Below, piece by piece: positions 24,840-33,842 of a stretch of 64,000 nt of DNA. The stretch is from the NCBI GenBank assembly GCA_021732845.1, contig JAKFUF010000040.1:1-64000 (forward strand). Direction: 5' to 3'. The notes under the pieces are model-generated. The model was given only the letters and a program-made list of their open reading frames with translations. It was not told where the DNA came from and ran no database searches. Position 1 is the stretch's first letter. Each line of letters begins with the position of its first letter. The position numbers and the translations under genes were made by a program. The DNA comes from Planctomycetaceae bacterium. Its GTDB lineage: Bacteria > Planctomycetota > Planctomycetia > Planctomycetales > Planctomycetaceae.

Positions 24840-25259
24840 TCAGTACTGCCGGAAGTATTGCCGTTTGCTGCGCGGCGGTTTGTGCGGCGTCCAATAGGTC
24901 GTGGCTGCGCGGTCGAACTTGCGCGTCATCGGGTCGCGTCCCACCAGTTGCATCAGCAGGCCAATCGGCGTCACCACACCATAATAAATCAATCCCAGGA
25001 GCAAATGGGAGACCACCCACCCGATGGGAAAGGTGAGGACTGTCAGGGCGATGAACAGCGGCCGCATCACGGCCGGTGCCAGCCAGCCAATGGCGCTGCA
25101 CACGGCCGCGGCGAGCCACAGGCCGCCAGCCACATTCAGGCCGGCCGAACCCTGCCGCCACAGCAGTGAACCGCCGATGAAGACCAGGAACAGCGGCAGC
25201 CACAGGCCGCCGAACATCCGCAGTTCAAACCGCGAGGGCTTCCAGTTGATCTCGATCAT
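24840..25259 (-). CDS. SxtJ-like membrane protein
   Basis: About 139 residues with four hydrophobic helices ([68 protein letters not shown]) and a basic C-terminal tail containing DPMTRKFDR, typical of the SxtJ family. Start taken as ATG 25259, which overlaps the stop of the RidA-family gene by 4 nt. The DUF5989 gene follows. Confidence 0.78.
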   Translation of the reverse strand: MIEINWKPSRFELRMFGGLWLPLFLVFIGGSLLWRQGSAGLNVAGGLWLAAAVCSAIGWLAPAVMRPLFIALTVLTFPIGWVVSHLLLGLIYYGVVTPIGLLMQLVGRDPMTRKFDRAATTYWTPHKPPRSKRQYFRQY

Positions 25260-25711
25260 GTGGCTTCGACCCACACGGCAATCTCGACGGCTGCGTTCAA
25301 CGGCAGTTCGTTGGCCCCCACGGCGATTCGCGTGTGTTTGCCGATCTCGCCGAACAGCGACACGAACAGCTCGCTGGCGGCATTCATCACCTGGGGCTGC
25401 TGCTGGAACCCGTCAGCGGACTGCACATAGCCCTCGATCCGAACCACGCGCGTCACCGCCTCCAGCGAGCCCAAACACGCCTTGATTTGTGCCAGGGCGT
25501 TCAGGCAGCACAGCCGCGCGGCGTCCTGCCCGGCTTCAATCCCGAGGGCATCACCCACCTTGCCCGCGAAGACCACCTTGCCGGCGACGATGGGCAATTG
25601 CCCGCTGGTAATGACCAGATTGCCCGTCCGCACCACGGGCAAATAGAACCCGACCGGAGCCGGAGCGGGCGGCAGTTCGAGGCCCAGGGCCTTGAGTTTG
25701 TCTTCAATCAT
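25256..25711 (-). CDS. RidA (YjgF/YER057c) family protein
   Basis: A 151-residue RidA-family protein. The family hydrolyses reactive enamine/imine intermediates from amino-acid metabolism, although many members have other or unknown roles. Visible family features: [19 protein letters not shown] near the N-terminus and the [17 protein letters not shown] end. The catalytic Arg of canonical RidA (in the R-x-CVEA context) is not clearly present; the end reads EIAVWVEA, so deaminase activity is doubtful. ATG start at 25711; 4-nt overlap with the SxtJ-like gene. Confidence 0.88.
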   Translation of the reverse strand: MIEDKLKALGLELPPAPAPVGFYLPVVRTGNLVITSGQLPIVAGKVVFAGKVGDALGIEAGQDAARLCCLNALAQIKACLGSLEAVTRVVRIEGYVQSADGFQQQPQVMNAASELFVSLFGEIGKHTRIAVGANELPLNAAVEIAVWVEAT

Positions 25712-25762
25712 GGGGATCGGTGAGGCCAGAGGAATCTTCGCTGAAGATGAAACTCTTGTTCG

Positions 25763-26155
25763 TTATTCGATGACGTAAAACGTGCTGGCATCATTACTAC
25801 GCGAAGTGCCGGCGGGCTTGTTGAAGAAAATGGAGCGTTGCCGCACCTCCCCTTGGGAATTCCACTGGTCAAGCACCAAAATGTGGTCCTTGTTGTGTTC
25901 CAGATAAACCGCGGCGTGCCGCCCCATGGCGTCGGTCGGATAATTGCCAGCGGAATCAAAGGTCGCGATCGCCGTCCCTCGTGCGATGCCACCGAAGGGC
26001 GCGTCTTTGACCAGCTTTCCGCGTCTCCAGGACGATGTTTGTGGAGCACCCGTGGCTTGGCGCACAAATTCCGCGCACTCGGTATTCCCTTGGCCGTTCA
26101 CATATTTTTTGGGGCCAAGCACGTCTTTTTCGGCAACCTTCAGCAGATAACTCAC
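25763..26155 (-). CDS. BPSL0067-family NlpC/P60-like putative peptidoglycan amidase
   Basis: A 130-residue single-domain protein resembling the BPSL0067 family of papain-fold peptidases. The likely catalytic Cys is in NTECAEFVRQ (~residue 27) and the His in GRHAAVYLEH (~80), with a following LDQWNSQG segment supplying the third polar residue. Related small amidases are type VI secretion effectors or wall-modifying enzymes. No signal peptide, no secretion genes and no obvious immunity gene are adjacent, so the role here is open. Confidence 0.7.
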   Translation of the reverse strand: MSYLLKVAEKDVLGPKKYVNGQGNTECAEFVRQATGAPQTSSWRRGKLVKDAPFGGIARGTAIATFDSAGNYPTDAMGRHAAVYLEHNKDHILVLDQWNSQGEVRQRSIFFNKPAGTSRSNDASTFYVIE

Positions 26156-26207
26156 AGCTCACCTCCTCGCCCTCGGGATGTGTGACGCTGGGTCATCTTC
26201 TCTCGGT

Positions 26208-27575
26208 TCAGACATCCAGTCCAGTCAGCCGGCCGGAACTGTCACCCAGATGCTCGACGGTGGGCACACCCAGGCGATCGAGCATCGACAGGTACAGGTT
26301 GGTCAGCGGCCGTCGGTCGTCAAACTTCATGTGCCGACCCTGCTTGATGGTCCCGCCGCCCTTGCCGGCCAGCAGAATCGGCAGGTTGTCGTGATTGTGG
26401 GCGTCACCATCACCGATGCCGCTGCCATAGACGAGCATGCTGTTGTCCAGCAGGTTGCCCTCGCCCTCCTGCGTGGCCTTCATTTTCTGCAGAATGTACG
26501 CCAATTGGCGGATGTGGAACGTGTTGATCTTGGCAATCTTCGCCAGCTTGTCCGCATTCTTCTGGTGATGGGACAGTTCGTGATGACCTTCGGGCACCTC
26601 GATGAACGGGTAGCTCTTGTTGCTGCCCTCGTTGGCGAAGATGTACGTGCAGACGCGGGTCACATCGCCCTGGAACGCCAGGACCATCAGGTCACCGAGG
26701 ATCCGCAGGTGTTCTTCGTTGCTGGCGGGGATGCCGGTCGGCTTCTTGAACTCGGCGGCTGTCGCTGCGGCCGGCATCCTGTCGGCCCGGTTGATGCGGA
26801 CCTCCAGTTCGCGGACCGCGGTCAGGTACTCATCCATCTTCCGCTGGTCGTTGCCGCCAAGCTGCTTCTTGAGCCGCTGGGCATCGTCCATCACGAAGTC
26901 GAGAATGCTCTTGTTGTACAGTTCCCGCTTGGCCCGCGCGGCGGCCGTTTCGTCGGGCTGGCCCTGGGCGAACAGCCGCTCGAAGACCTGCTTGGGGTCG
27001 TTGTCCTTGGTCAGCGGCTGCGTCTCCGACTTCCAGGCCATGCTGGACGAGTACGCGCAACTGTATCCGGAATCACAATTGCCGGACCGGGCACCAATGT
27101 CGACGCCGATTTCCAGCGAGGGGAAGCGGGTCACGCGGCCAAGGTGCTTCGCGGCGAGTTGATCGACTGAGACCCCGGCGCGGATGTCCGCACCGTCCGT
27201 CTTGCGGGCCTGCGTGCCTGTCAAAAACGTCGCCAGAGCCCGCGCGTGATCACCGGCACCGTCACCATTGGCGGCGGCCTTGAGCTGGTCCAGTCCCGAC
27301 AGCACGGAGAAGTCGGATTTGAGTTCCGCCAGTGGCTCCAGGATTGACGGCAGCACATAGTCGGCTCCGGTCGTTGCCGGCGTCCAGTGCTGCATGTTGA
27401 CGCCGTTCGGCACATACAAGAACGCCGCCCGCAGGGGCGCGGCAGTCGTGGCTGCGGGTGTGCCTTCCGCCGCGAGCATCAACCCCGGCCGCATCGCATC
27501 CAGAAGCGGCAGCGCCAGGGCGGTCCCCAAACCCTTCAAAGCCGTCCGTCGCGAAATTTGCCAGGATTTGCTCAT
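26208..27575 (-). CDS. DUF1552 Tat-exported protein
   Basis: A 455-residue protein with a twin-arginine signal (SRRTALKGLGTALALPLLDA, residues ~8-27) and the body of DUF1552, with family segments such as RAAFLYVPNGVNMQHWTP, SVDQLAAKHLG and the C-terminal HNHDNLPILLAGKGGG metal-binding-like stretch. These proteins are abundant in planctomycetes and related to the DUF1501 group; they normally follow a DUF1592/DUF1588 cytochrome-type gene, which is missing here. Molecular function is not established. ATG start at 27575. Confidence 0.9.
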   Translation of the reverse strand: MSKSWQISRRTALKGLGTALALPLLDAMRPGLMLAAEGTPAATTAAPLRAAFLYVPNGVNMQHWTPATTGADYVLPSILEPLAELKSDFSVLSGLDQLKAAANGDGAGDHARALATFLTGTQARKTDGADIRAGVSVDQLAAKHLGRVTRFPSLEIGVDIGARSGNCDSGYSCAYSSSMAWKSETQPLTKDNDPKQVFERLFAQGQPDETAAARAKRELYNKSILDFVMDDAQRLKKQLGGNDQRKMDEYLTAVRELEVRINRADRMPAAATAAEFKKPTGIPASNEEHLRILGDLMVLAFQGDVTRVCTYIFANEGSNKSYPFIEVPEGHHELSHHQKNADKLAKIAKINTFHIRQLAYILQKMKATQEGEGNLLDNSMLVYGSGIGDGDAHNHDNLPILLAGKGGGTIKQGRHMKFDDRRPLTNLYLSMLDRLGVPTVEHLGDSSGRLTGLDV

Positions 27576-27807
27576 GGGTCGCTCCTGAAGGATCCCCGCC
27601 GAGAAACATGCTCCGGCAGAGTTGAAATCGATTTGGAGTTAGCAGCGGGAGGGAACCGGACGCGCCAGTCTACGCTTGGTGGGACCTTTGTTTGATCTTA
27701 ATGAACCGTCTCACCTTCGTCTATGGTTTGTATCGGCGGTGGTTGATGGAATGAGCCTGTAGAATTCCGGTTAAACACTCTCACAAATCAATCTCAGTTC
27801 TCAAATC

Positions 27808-27835
27808 TGAGGTGTCCGACAAAAGCCACACCTCA
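27808..27835. repeat. Hairpin TGAGGTGT...ACACCTCA with shared GTCCGACAAAAG motif
   Basis: TGAGGTGT (27808-27815) pairs perfectly with ACACCTCA (27828-27835) across a 12-nt loop. The loop-proximal GGTGTCCGACAAAAG recurs, inverted and nearly exact, at about 49720-49736. The gap 27576-27858 upstream of DUF1552 otherwise shows no gene. Confidence 0.5.
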
Positions 27836-27858
27836 ACGCGGCAATTTCCCTGCCCTTA

Positions 27859-27893
27859 AAAAACAACAACGCGATCCTCATGAGGATCGCGTT
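27859..27893 (-). terminator. Rho-independent terminator of the BON-domain gene
   Basis: A perfect 26-bp palindrome (13-bp arms, AACGCGATCCTCA at 27868-27880 with its complement to 27893) is followed on the minus strand by a T-rich run ending in TTTTTT. It lies 29 nt after the BON-domain gene's stop. Confidence 0.85.
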
Positions 27894-27921
27894 CAGGCAA
27901 TGTCGGCGTTGGCGGTGAGTC

Positions 27922-28275
27922 TCAGCCCTTGCGGGGCACGTCGCGACGGGGGGTGACGAGCAGGTGATTGAGCACTTGAGCCACGCCGGAGACCCGCTGG
28001 GCAATGCTGCTCACATCGGGTGCGTCATCCGTGGCTTCCAACACACCCTGCAGGCAAACTCCATTATCGAGCCGACGGATGACGAGCGAGGCGAAGTGGT
28101 ATCCTGGTTCCGCGAGCAGCTCGCGCTGCACTTCCTGTTCGATACGGTGGCCGCGGTTAAACCCGACTTCAAGGGCTTCCGAGGCGAAACGGGGAACGTT
28201 CATGGCCCCTTCTTCCTTCGTTTTTCGCCGAGACATGTTGACAGTTCCATTGATGGTGAGAGCTGGCCGATCCAT
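27922..28275 (-). CDS. BON-domain protein
   Basis: A 117-residue protein whose second half matches a BON domain: a short helix (RIEQEVQRELLAEPGYHF), beta strands with the conserved Gly in VCLQGVLEATDD, and the SIAQRVSGVAQVLNHLLV ending. BON domains bind phospholipid or other envelope components. There is no clear signal peptide. ATG 28275 is preferred because GGAAGG lies 5 nt upstream of it; ATG 28236 and 28203 are alternatives. The gap 28276-28541 shows no gene. Confidence 0.72.
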   Translation of the reverse strand: MDRPALTINGTVNMSRRKTKEEGAMNVPRFASEALEVGFNRGHRIEQEVQRELLAEPGYHFASLVIRRLDNGVCLQGVLEATDDAPDVSSIAQRVSGVAQVLNHLLVTPRRDVPRKG

Positions 28276-28541
28276 CGCATCCTTCCACGAGAGTTTACAA
28301 GGGGAAATTGCGTTGCCTAGACTGAAATCCGGCCGTTAACACACTTTTCACACGGTTTGAGAGTTATCCTGTCATTCCAGCAACTTTCGCGCCAACCGCT
28401 GATTGCCTCATTTTACGCACAGTTTAACGGGAAAGTCGCGCGCAAATCTCCCATCTTGACGAGATTTGATCCAACTCCATCCAAGGGCGTGCCTCATTTG
28501 CCATCGCCCTTGCCGCGCCTCGAGGCGAACTTTACAAACGA

Positions 28542-31184
28542 TCAACACCGCGTCATGTCAGAGGAAGTGCCCCCGGCCGCCGGCAGGTAGCTCTTCTGCA
28601 CATAGTCCATCACCATCCGATGGGCGCTGAACCGCCACCCCAGCGTTTTGATGGCCCGCTTCATCCGGGCGATCCAGGCCGTTGGCAGTCCGTCTTCGTT
28701 CCGCTGATAAAACAGCGGGACCACCTCATCCTTCAGCGTCTTGTACAGGCTGTCCCGGTCGCGACGGTCGTGGACTTCGGTGTTGCTGTGGGTCTCGCCG
28801 TTACCGATGGCGAAGCCGTTGCCACCGTCGTACGCCTCGGCCCACCAGCCGTCCAGAATCGAGAGGTTCAGCACCCCGTTCAGCACGACTTTCATCCCGC
28901 TGGTACCGGACGCTTCCAAAGGCCGGCGCGGGTTGTTCATCCACACATCCACGCCCGCCACCAGGTGCCGGGCGGTGTTGATCTCGTAGTCTTCAATGAA
29001 CACGACCTTGCCGGCAAACGCCGGGTCATGGGTGAGCCGCGCGATGGTCTGCAGCACCTCCTTGCCCGGCTTGTCCATGGGGTGTGCCTTGCCCGCGAAC
29101 ACCAGTTGGATCGGCATCTTGGCGTTGTTGATGAGGGCTTCAATCTGATCGAGATCCTGGAGAATCAGGTTCGACCGTTTGTAGGTCGCGAACCGCCGGG
29201 CGATGCCGATCGTGAGGGCGTCCAGGCTCAGGGCGCGGCGGGCCTGGTCGAGGACCGCCTTCGGTTCGCCGCGCAGTTCCGCCAGCTTGGTCCCCCGCCG
29301 CCGCACAAAGCCAAGCAACCGGGCCTTGAGCGCCTGATGCGTCTCCCAGATCTCGCCGTCGTCAATCCGGTCGATCGCCTCCCAGACATGGGCTTCGCCG
29401 CTGTGCCGCCACCAGTCGGGGCTCAGATGCCGGTCGTAGACGGCATGCATCTGTGGTGCGAGCCACGTTTTGACGTGAACGCCGTTCGTGATATGCCCGA
29501 TCGGCACGGCATCCTCATGGCGGCCCGGATACAGGCCGACCCACATGCTGCGCGACACTTCACCGTGCAGCGAGGAGACGGCGTTCGCCCGGCGGCTGAG
29601 TTTCAGCGCCAGCACGGTCATGGTGAATAATTCGGAGTGATTCGAAGTGTCGACGCGCCCCAATCCCTGAAGCTGATCGTACGACAGATTCAACTCGTCC
29701 CGCAGCGGCCCGAGATGCTCTTCGATCAATTCGTGGGTGAACCGGTCGTGGCCGGCTGGCACCGGCGTGTGCGTGGTAAAACAGGTTTGCAGGGCGACCC
29801 GACGGGCACTCTCGTCGAAGCTCAGCCCCTCCATCTGCATCCGCAACCGGATCATTTCCAGCACCGCGAAGCTGCTGTGCCCTTCGTTCAGGTGCAGCAC
29901 GCCGGGGGTGATGCCCATCGCGGTCAGTGCCCGCAGTCCGCCGACACCCAGGATGAGTTCCTGGCGGATGCGCACGCGGGTATCGCCGCCATACAGGCGG
30001 GCAGTCAGGTCGCGGTCCTCAGGAGCGTTGCCATCCACATCCGAGTCGAGCAGGTACAGGGTGACCCGGCCGACAGCCACTTCCCAGACCCGCGCGGCAA
30101 TGGTCCCCGTGCGGGTTTCAATCGAGACCTGAATTGGCACGCCAGCGGTGTTGGTGGCCGGCTTGATCGGCAGCAGCCGCGGGTTGACGTCGAGGTATTC
30201 TTCTTTCTGCAAACAATCATGGTCCAGCCGCTGCCGGAAATAGCCCTGGTCATAGAACAATCCCACGGCGATCAGTGGCACACCCAGGTCCGACGCGCTT
30301 TTCACATGGTCGCCCGCCAATATACCCAGACCGCCCGAGTAAATCGGCAGCGACTCGTGCAGGCCGAACTCCGCCGAGAAATAAGCGACCGGTCGAGCCC
30401 GCAACACGCCGGCATGCGTGCTGCTCCAGGTTGAGTCGCTCCGCAGGTACTCTTGAAACCGGCGGTAGGTGTTGTTGATGCGGCTGTGCAGACCCAGTTG
30501 AGCCGCGCGCTGTTCCACCTGCTCGATCGGCAGTTCGCTGAGGAACGCAATCGGGTTATGGTCCAGCTCGATCCAGCGGTCGGGGTCCAGGTCGCGGAAC
30601 AGGCTGGCGGCATCGCCGTCCCAGCTCCACCACAGGTTGCGGGCCAGCGCCCACAGCCGGTCAAACGCCGGCGCGACGAACTGGCTGCGCGTCCGCAGTT
30701 CTTGAAAGAACTGCCCCAACTGCGAACCCACCGTCAACAGCACCCGCGCCTCGTCCGCCGTGAACGCCCGTGGCTCACGCGTCTGCACCACCAACACCCC
30801 CTGCAGCAGCCCGCGGTCGATGACGGGGATGCCGAGAAAGGAATGGTAGTCGTCTTCCCCCGTGTTCTTGAACAACTTGAACCGCGGATGCGTGGGTGCA
30901 TCCGGCACGATCACCGGCTGCATCTGTTCCGCCACCAAGCCGCACAGCCCTTCGTGCAGACTCATCCGCACATGGCCGACGCTTTCGGGCCGCAGGCCCA
31001 CCGTGGCGCTCAGCGTCAGATGCCCGCGGTCGGCCTCCAGCAGATAAGCCGAGCAGACATCGACGGCAAACCGGGACTGCACCAGGCGCAGAATGCTGTC
31101 GAGTGTCTCCGACGGATCCCCATCGCGGGAGACGAGGTAGCTGATTTCTTCCAGCGCCAAAAGCAGAACGGCCTGTGGTTCCAT
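28542..31184 (-). CDS. glgP: Alpha-glucan (glycogen) phosphorylase with N-terminal GAF domain
   Basis: About 880 residues. Residues ~1-160 are a GAF sensor domain (LEEISYLVSRDGDPSETLDS, LHEGLCGLVAEQMQPVIVPD, FLGIPVIDRGLLQGVLVVQ) closely similar in style to that of PtsP. The rest is a GT35 phosphorylase of the short DUF3417-containing type: YFSAEFGLHESLPIYSGGLG, LNEGHSSFAVLEMIR, FTTHTPVPAGHDRF and, near the end, EASGTSGMKVVLNGVLNLS with the cofactor/phosphate-binding region. It releases glucose-1-phosphate from alpha-1,4-glucan in the cytoplasm. I choose ATG 31184 (MEPQAVLLL) over a GTG at 31235. The fused GAF suggests direct regulation of glycogen breakdown by a small molecule, which is inference. 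Confidence 0.92.
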   Translation of the reverse strand: MEPQAVLLLALEEISYLVSRDGDPSETLDSILRLVQSRFAVDVCSAYLLEADRGHLTLSATVGLRPESVGHVRMSLHEGLCGLVAEQMQPVIVPDAPTHPRFKLFKNTGEDDYHSFLGIPVIDRGLLQGVLVVQTREPRAFTADEARVLLTVGSQLGQFFQELRTRSQFVAPAFDRLWALARNLWWSWDGDAASLFRDLDPDRWIELDHNPIAFLSELPIEQVEQRAAQLGLHSRINNTYRRFQEYLRSDSTWSSTHAGVLRARPVAYFSAEFGLHESLPIYSGGLGILAGDHVKSASDLGVPLIAVGLFYDQGYFRQRLDHDCLQKEEYLDVNPRLLPIKPATNTAGVPIQVSIETRTGTIAARVWEVAVGRVTLYLLDSDVDGNAPEDRDLTARLYGGDTRVRIRQELILGVGGLRALTAMGITPGVLHLNEGHSSFAVLEMIRLRMQMEGLSFDESARRVALQTCFTTHTPVPAGHDRFTHELIEEHLGPLRDELNLSYDQLQGLGRVDTSNHSELFTMTVLALKLSRRANAVSSLHGEVSRSMWVGLYPGRHEDAVPIGHITNGVHVKTWLAPQMHAVYDRHLSPDWWRHSGEAHVWEAIDRIDDGEIWETHQALKARLLGFVRRRGTKLAELRGEPKAVLDQARRALSLDALTIGIARRFATYKRSNLILQDLDQIEALINNAKMPIQLVFAGKAHPMDKPGKEVLQTIARLTHDPAFAGKVVFIEDYEINTARHLVAGVDVWMNNPRRPLEASGTSGMKVVLNGVLNLSILDGWWAEAYDGGNGFAIGNGETHSNTEVHDRRDRDSLYKTLKDEVVPLFYQRNEDGLPTAWIARMKRAIKTLGWRFSAHRMVMDYVQKSYLPAAGGTSSDMTRC

Positions 31185-31539
31185 GAGAAATCCCAAGGGA
31201 GCGAGTATGAGAGCGCGACAATGCCCGGCAACCACTTAGCAGATGCCATGCCGTGGAGAATTGCCACCAGCATTGGCATTCCCTGCCGAGTCTGTCACTC
31301 GACCTGCCTTGTCAATGGCGCGGCGTGCCCGATTCTAAGGCATTGCTGCGCGCAATGCAGGCATGGAGATTTCGCGCGATCTGCCGTAGCGTGGGTTTCA
31401 ACCCACCTCGCCGATTTGCCTCGCCGACACTGCGCCGGAATCAAAACGCACGCGTCGGCAACGAGCGACCTTCGCCAACTTGGACAACTGGCCAGCCCCG
31501 ACAGTTCTTGCCTGCCGCTTGAGAGATCGCGTGTTCCCC

Positions 31540-32292
31540 TTACGCCGCGCGGCGGTGGCTCGCCACGAAGCGGGCGTAGTCGTCCGGCGTGTCGATCCCC
31601 TGGGCGTGCTGCTCGACAATCCCCACTTGGATCGTGGCTCCGCACTCCAAAGCCCGCAACTGTTCGAGCTTCTCAAGCTGTTCGAGCTTGGAAGGCGGGC
31701 GGCGGGTGAGTTCCAGGAGAAACTCACGCCGATACGCATACAGGCCGATGTGCAGGAGCCACGGGGTTTCGGCGGCGAGCAAATCGTCGGGGTTCTGGTC
31801 GCGGGTGAACGGAATCGGGCAGCGGCTGAAATACAGGGCACGTCCATCGGCCCCGCAGACGACTTTGACGCAAGAGTTCGCGTCGAGCTGCGCGCGGGTG
31901 CGGATCGGCGTGGCCAGCGTGGCCATCTGCGCTTTGGGGTTCTGCTTGAGGAGGTCGACCAGGGTATCGATCGCCGCCGGGTCGATGTCCGGTTCGTCTC
32001 CCTGAATGTTCACAATCACATCCGCCTTGGGGCAGTGCCAGCGGGCGACCTCGGCGATGCGGTCGGTGCCGCTGGGATGGTCGCCGGTCATTTCGCAGCG
32101 ACCGCCGAACTCCTGCACCGCCGCCACGATCTCGAGGCTGTCGGCGGCGACCAGCACATCTTCCAATGACCGCGCCTTTTGGGCGGCGTGCCACGTGTAC
32201 TCGATCAGCGGCCGCCCGGTCTCGGTCAGCAACAGTTTCCGCGGCAACCGTGTTGACGCCAGCCGAGCCGGAATGATCCCGTAAGCACGCAT
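31540..32292 (-). CDS. kdsB: 3-deoxy-manno-octulosonate cytidylyltransferase (CMP-Kdo synthetase)
   Basis: A 250-residue enzyme that activates Kdo with CTP for lipopolysaccharide core synthesis. Family motifs are intact: IPARLASTRLPRKLL at the N-terminus (nucleotide binding), GDHPSGTDRIAEVA, the metal-binding NIQGDEPDIDP and YFSRCPIPFTRD. Start is ATG 32292 (MRAYGIIPARL); the longer open frame upstream is not conserved-looking. Presence of KdsB implies an outer membrane with Kdo-containing LPS, as known for planctomycetes. Other Kdo genes are not adjacent. Confidence 0.95.
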   Translation of the reverse strand: MRAYGIIPARLASTRLPRKLLLTETGRPLIEYTWHAAQKARSLEDVLVAADSLEIVAAVQEFGGRCEMTGDHPSGTDRIAEVARWHCPKADVIVNIQGDEPDIDPAAIDTLVDLLKQNPKAQMATLATPIRTRAQLDANSCVKVVCGADGRALYFSRCPIPFTRDQNPDDLLAAETPWLLHIGLYAYRREFLLELTRRPPSKLEQLEKLEQLRALECGATIQVGIVEQHAQGIDTPDDYARFVASHRRAA

Positions 32293-32419
32293 CCTGCACT
32301 CCCAATCCAGGCTCACGACCGCTCTGCGGTCTAAGCTCACAGCCCTGCACGCCTGCAAAGCATTCATGGCGAGGCCTATATCAGATTGGGGAAAACCTGT
32401 CAAAATCGGTCTGAACCGC

Positions 32420-33574
32420 TCACGGCGCGGCGAACTTGGGTAGGAGCGAACGATGGACCGTGCGGGTGACCGTCGCCTGGGCGGCGGCAATTTCCCGTTC
32501 CACCTCTTGTACAGCCGCCGCGCTGCTGTGCACGGCCAGTTCCAACTCAATGGTGTGGCTGCCGCCGCGCGGTGCCAGGCTGATCACCCGTCCCTGTTGA
32601 CGCTCATAGGACTTGGGGTTGGGAAAATTCGTTCCCGGCTCGAGCCCCGTGACATAGCCGTCTTCAATGGCCTGTGTGTTCTTCCACTGCGTGAAGCACG
32701 GCATCTGGCTGGAGTCGTAATGCACGCTGAACCCCTTGCTGCCGTCGGCTGAGCGGAGCATGGCGATGGTCTTCTTACCCGACTCCTGCGCCAGATCGAA
32801 CAGGTACACCTGCTCACTGTAGGCGGAGTCGGGGGCGGTGTATTCGTCGAACGTGTCGAGACCTTCCAGCGCGCGGGCATTGCGGGCTGACACCTCGCGA
32901 ATGGGAGCCACGAGTTTGGCTCCGGCTTCCAGAAACGGCGGACCCTGGTTGATGTGGTACAGCAACTCCAGGTCGGCGGGTTTGCCGCCCAGGTTGGTGA
33001 CCGTGTCGATGATGGTCAGCCGGTTGCTTCCGGCCCGCGTCTTGACCGTGGAGGTCAGTTGCAGGCGGGGTCCGAACATCTGCGACTCGTCGACGATGCC
33101 GGTCAGCTCGATCTCGCCCGTGGGGTCGACGTGCAGCCGCAGCGTGTGGGCCGGCAGGTTGGCGATCCGGCCGTGCAGCGTGGCGCTGTCGGTGGGCGGC
33201 CCGTTCGAATCCAGTCCGCAGCGGCAGAGCCACTCGTTGAACCCCGCGAGCCACCCGATCCCATCGCGGTCCAGGGCATTCACGTAGGTCGGATGCACCG
33301 GCAGCGTGACGGGTGACTTCCAGCCCAGGTCCAGCCCGTCGCATGTTCCCTTCCACAGCCCCATCCCGCGTGTGGGAAGCACCGAGACCTTCAGCCGGCC
33401 GTTGTCGATCTCAACAACATCGACCCCCTCGGAGACGCCACCACGCAGCCGCCGCATCGAGACCGACCAGTGATCGGTCCCCGCCAAGGCAACCGATGTT
33501 TCCTCAGAACAGCGGAAGGGGTCCAGATGGATCCCCTTTTCGACATCAAGAAGCGTCCAGTCGGTGGTCTGCAT
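32420..33574 (-). CDS. DUF4432 aldose-epimerase-fold protein
   Basis: A 384-residue protein of the DUF4432 family, which has the beta-sandwich fold of aldose 1-epimerases. Typical segments: VSVLPTRGMGLWKG, LGWKSPVTLPVHPTYVNA, GWLAGFNEWLCRCGLDSNG, LELLYHINQGPPFLEAG and VTGLEPGTNFPNPKSYERQQ. No signal peptide; a cytoplasmic role on sugars or sugar derivatives is likely, but the substrate is unknown. ATG start at 33574. Confidence 0.88.
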   Translation of the reverse strand: MQTTDWTLLDVEKGIHLDPFRCSEETSVALAGTDHWSVSMRRLRGGVSEGVDVVEIDNGRLKVSVLPTRGMGLWKGTCDGLDLGWKSPVTLPVHPTYVNALDRDGIGWLAGFNEWLCRCGLDSNGPPTDSATLHGRIANLPAHTLRLHVDPTGEIELTGIVDESQMFGPRLQLTSTVKTRAGSNRLTIIDTVTNLGGKPADLELLYHINQGPPFLEAGAKLVAPIREVSARNARALEGLDTFDEYTAPDSAYSEQVYLFDLAQESGKKTIAMLRSADGSKGFSVHYDSSQMPCFTQWKNTQAIEDGYVTGLEPGTNFPNPKSYERQQGRVISLAPRGGSHTIELELAVHSSAAAVQEVEREIAAAQATVTRTVHRSLLPKFAAP

Positions 33575-33636
33575 GCGGGGATCTCGATGCCGTGACGACG
33601 GCGGGAATATTTGAGCGGAATGTCGTTTCGATCGGA

Positions 33637-33729
33637 GATAGGACAGGATAAAAAAGGATTTGAAAGGATTGGAGTGGATCAGTTTGGACCGGCTTCGAAC
33701 GACAACATCCTCTCTTATCCTGTCTCATC
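33637..33729. repeat. Inverted repeat built of AGGAT units
   Basis: ACAGGATAA-x-AGGAT at ~33637-33660 is matched, inverted, at ~33706-33729; the left arm continues in AGGATTTGAAAGGATT so that AGGAT recurs every 9-10 nt. Same design as the elements at 35274, 40798 and 47545 but with a different unit. Confidence 0.55.
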
Positions 33730-33792
33730 ATTTTCAATCGTGTCCCAAATCCTTCCGTGATTTCATTGACTTGCCAGGATGCCGGGGAAAGT

Positions 33793-33834
33793 CATTTTAC
33801 TGTGAAATTTGAAATCTGAAATTTGAAATTCCAT
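33793..33834. repeat. AAATTTGAAAT-type repeat, copy A
   Basis: A 42-bp AT-rich sequence (starting CATTTTACTGTGAAATTTG) whose reverse complement recurs at 49568-49609 with 40 of 42 positions identical by hand comparison. It lies just after the stop of the lactonase gene. Confidence 0.75.
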
Positions 33835-33842
33835 TGCGTGGC

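Noticed and set aside
32293-32550. N-terminal extension of the KdsB frame
   Set aside because: Adds 86 residues unlike any cytidylyltransferase; the family's start motif follows directly after ATG 32292.
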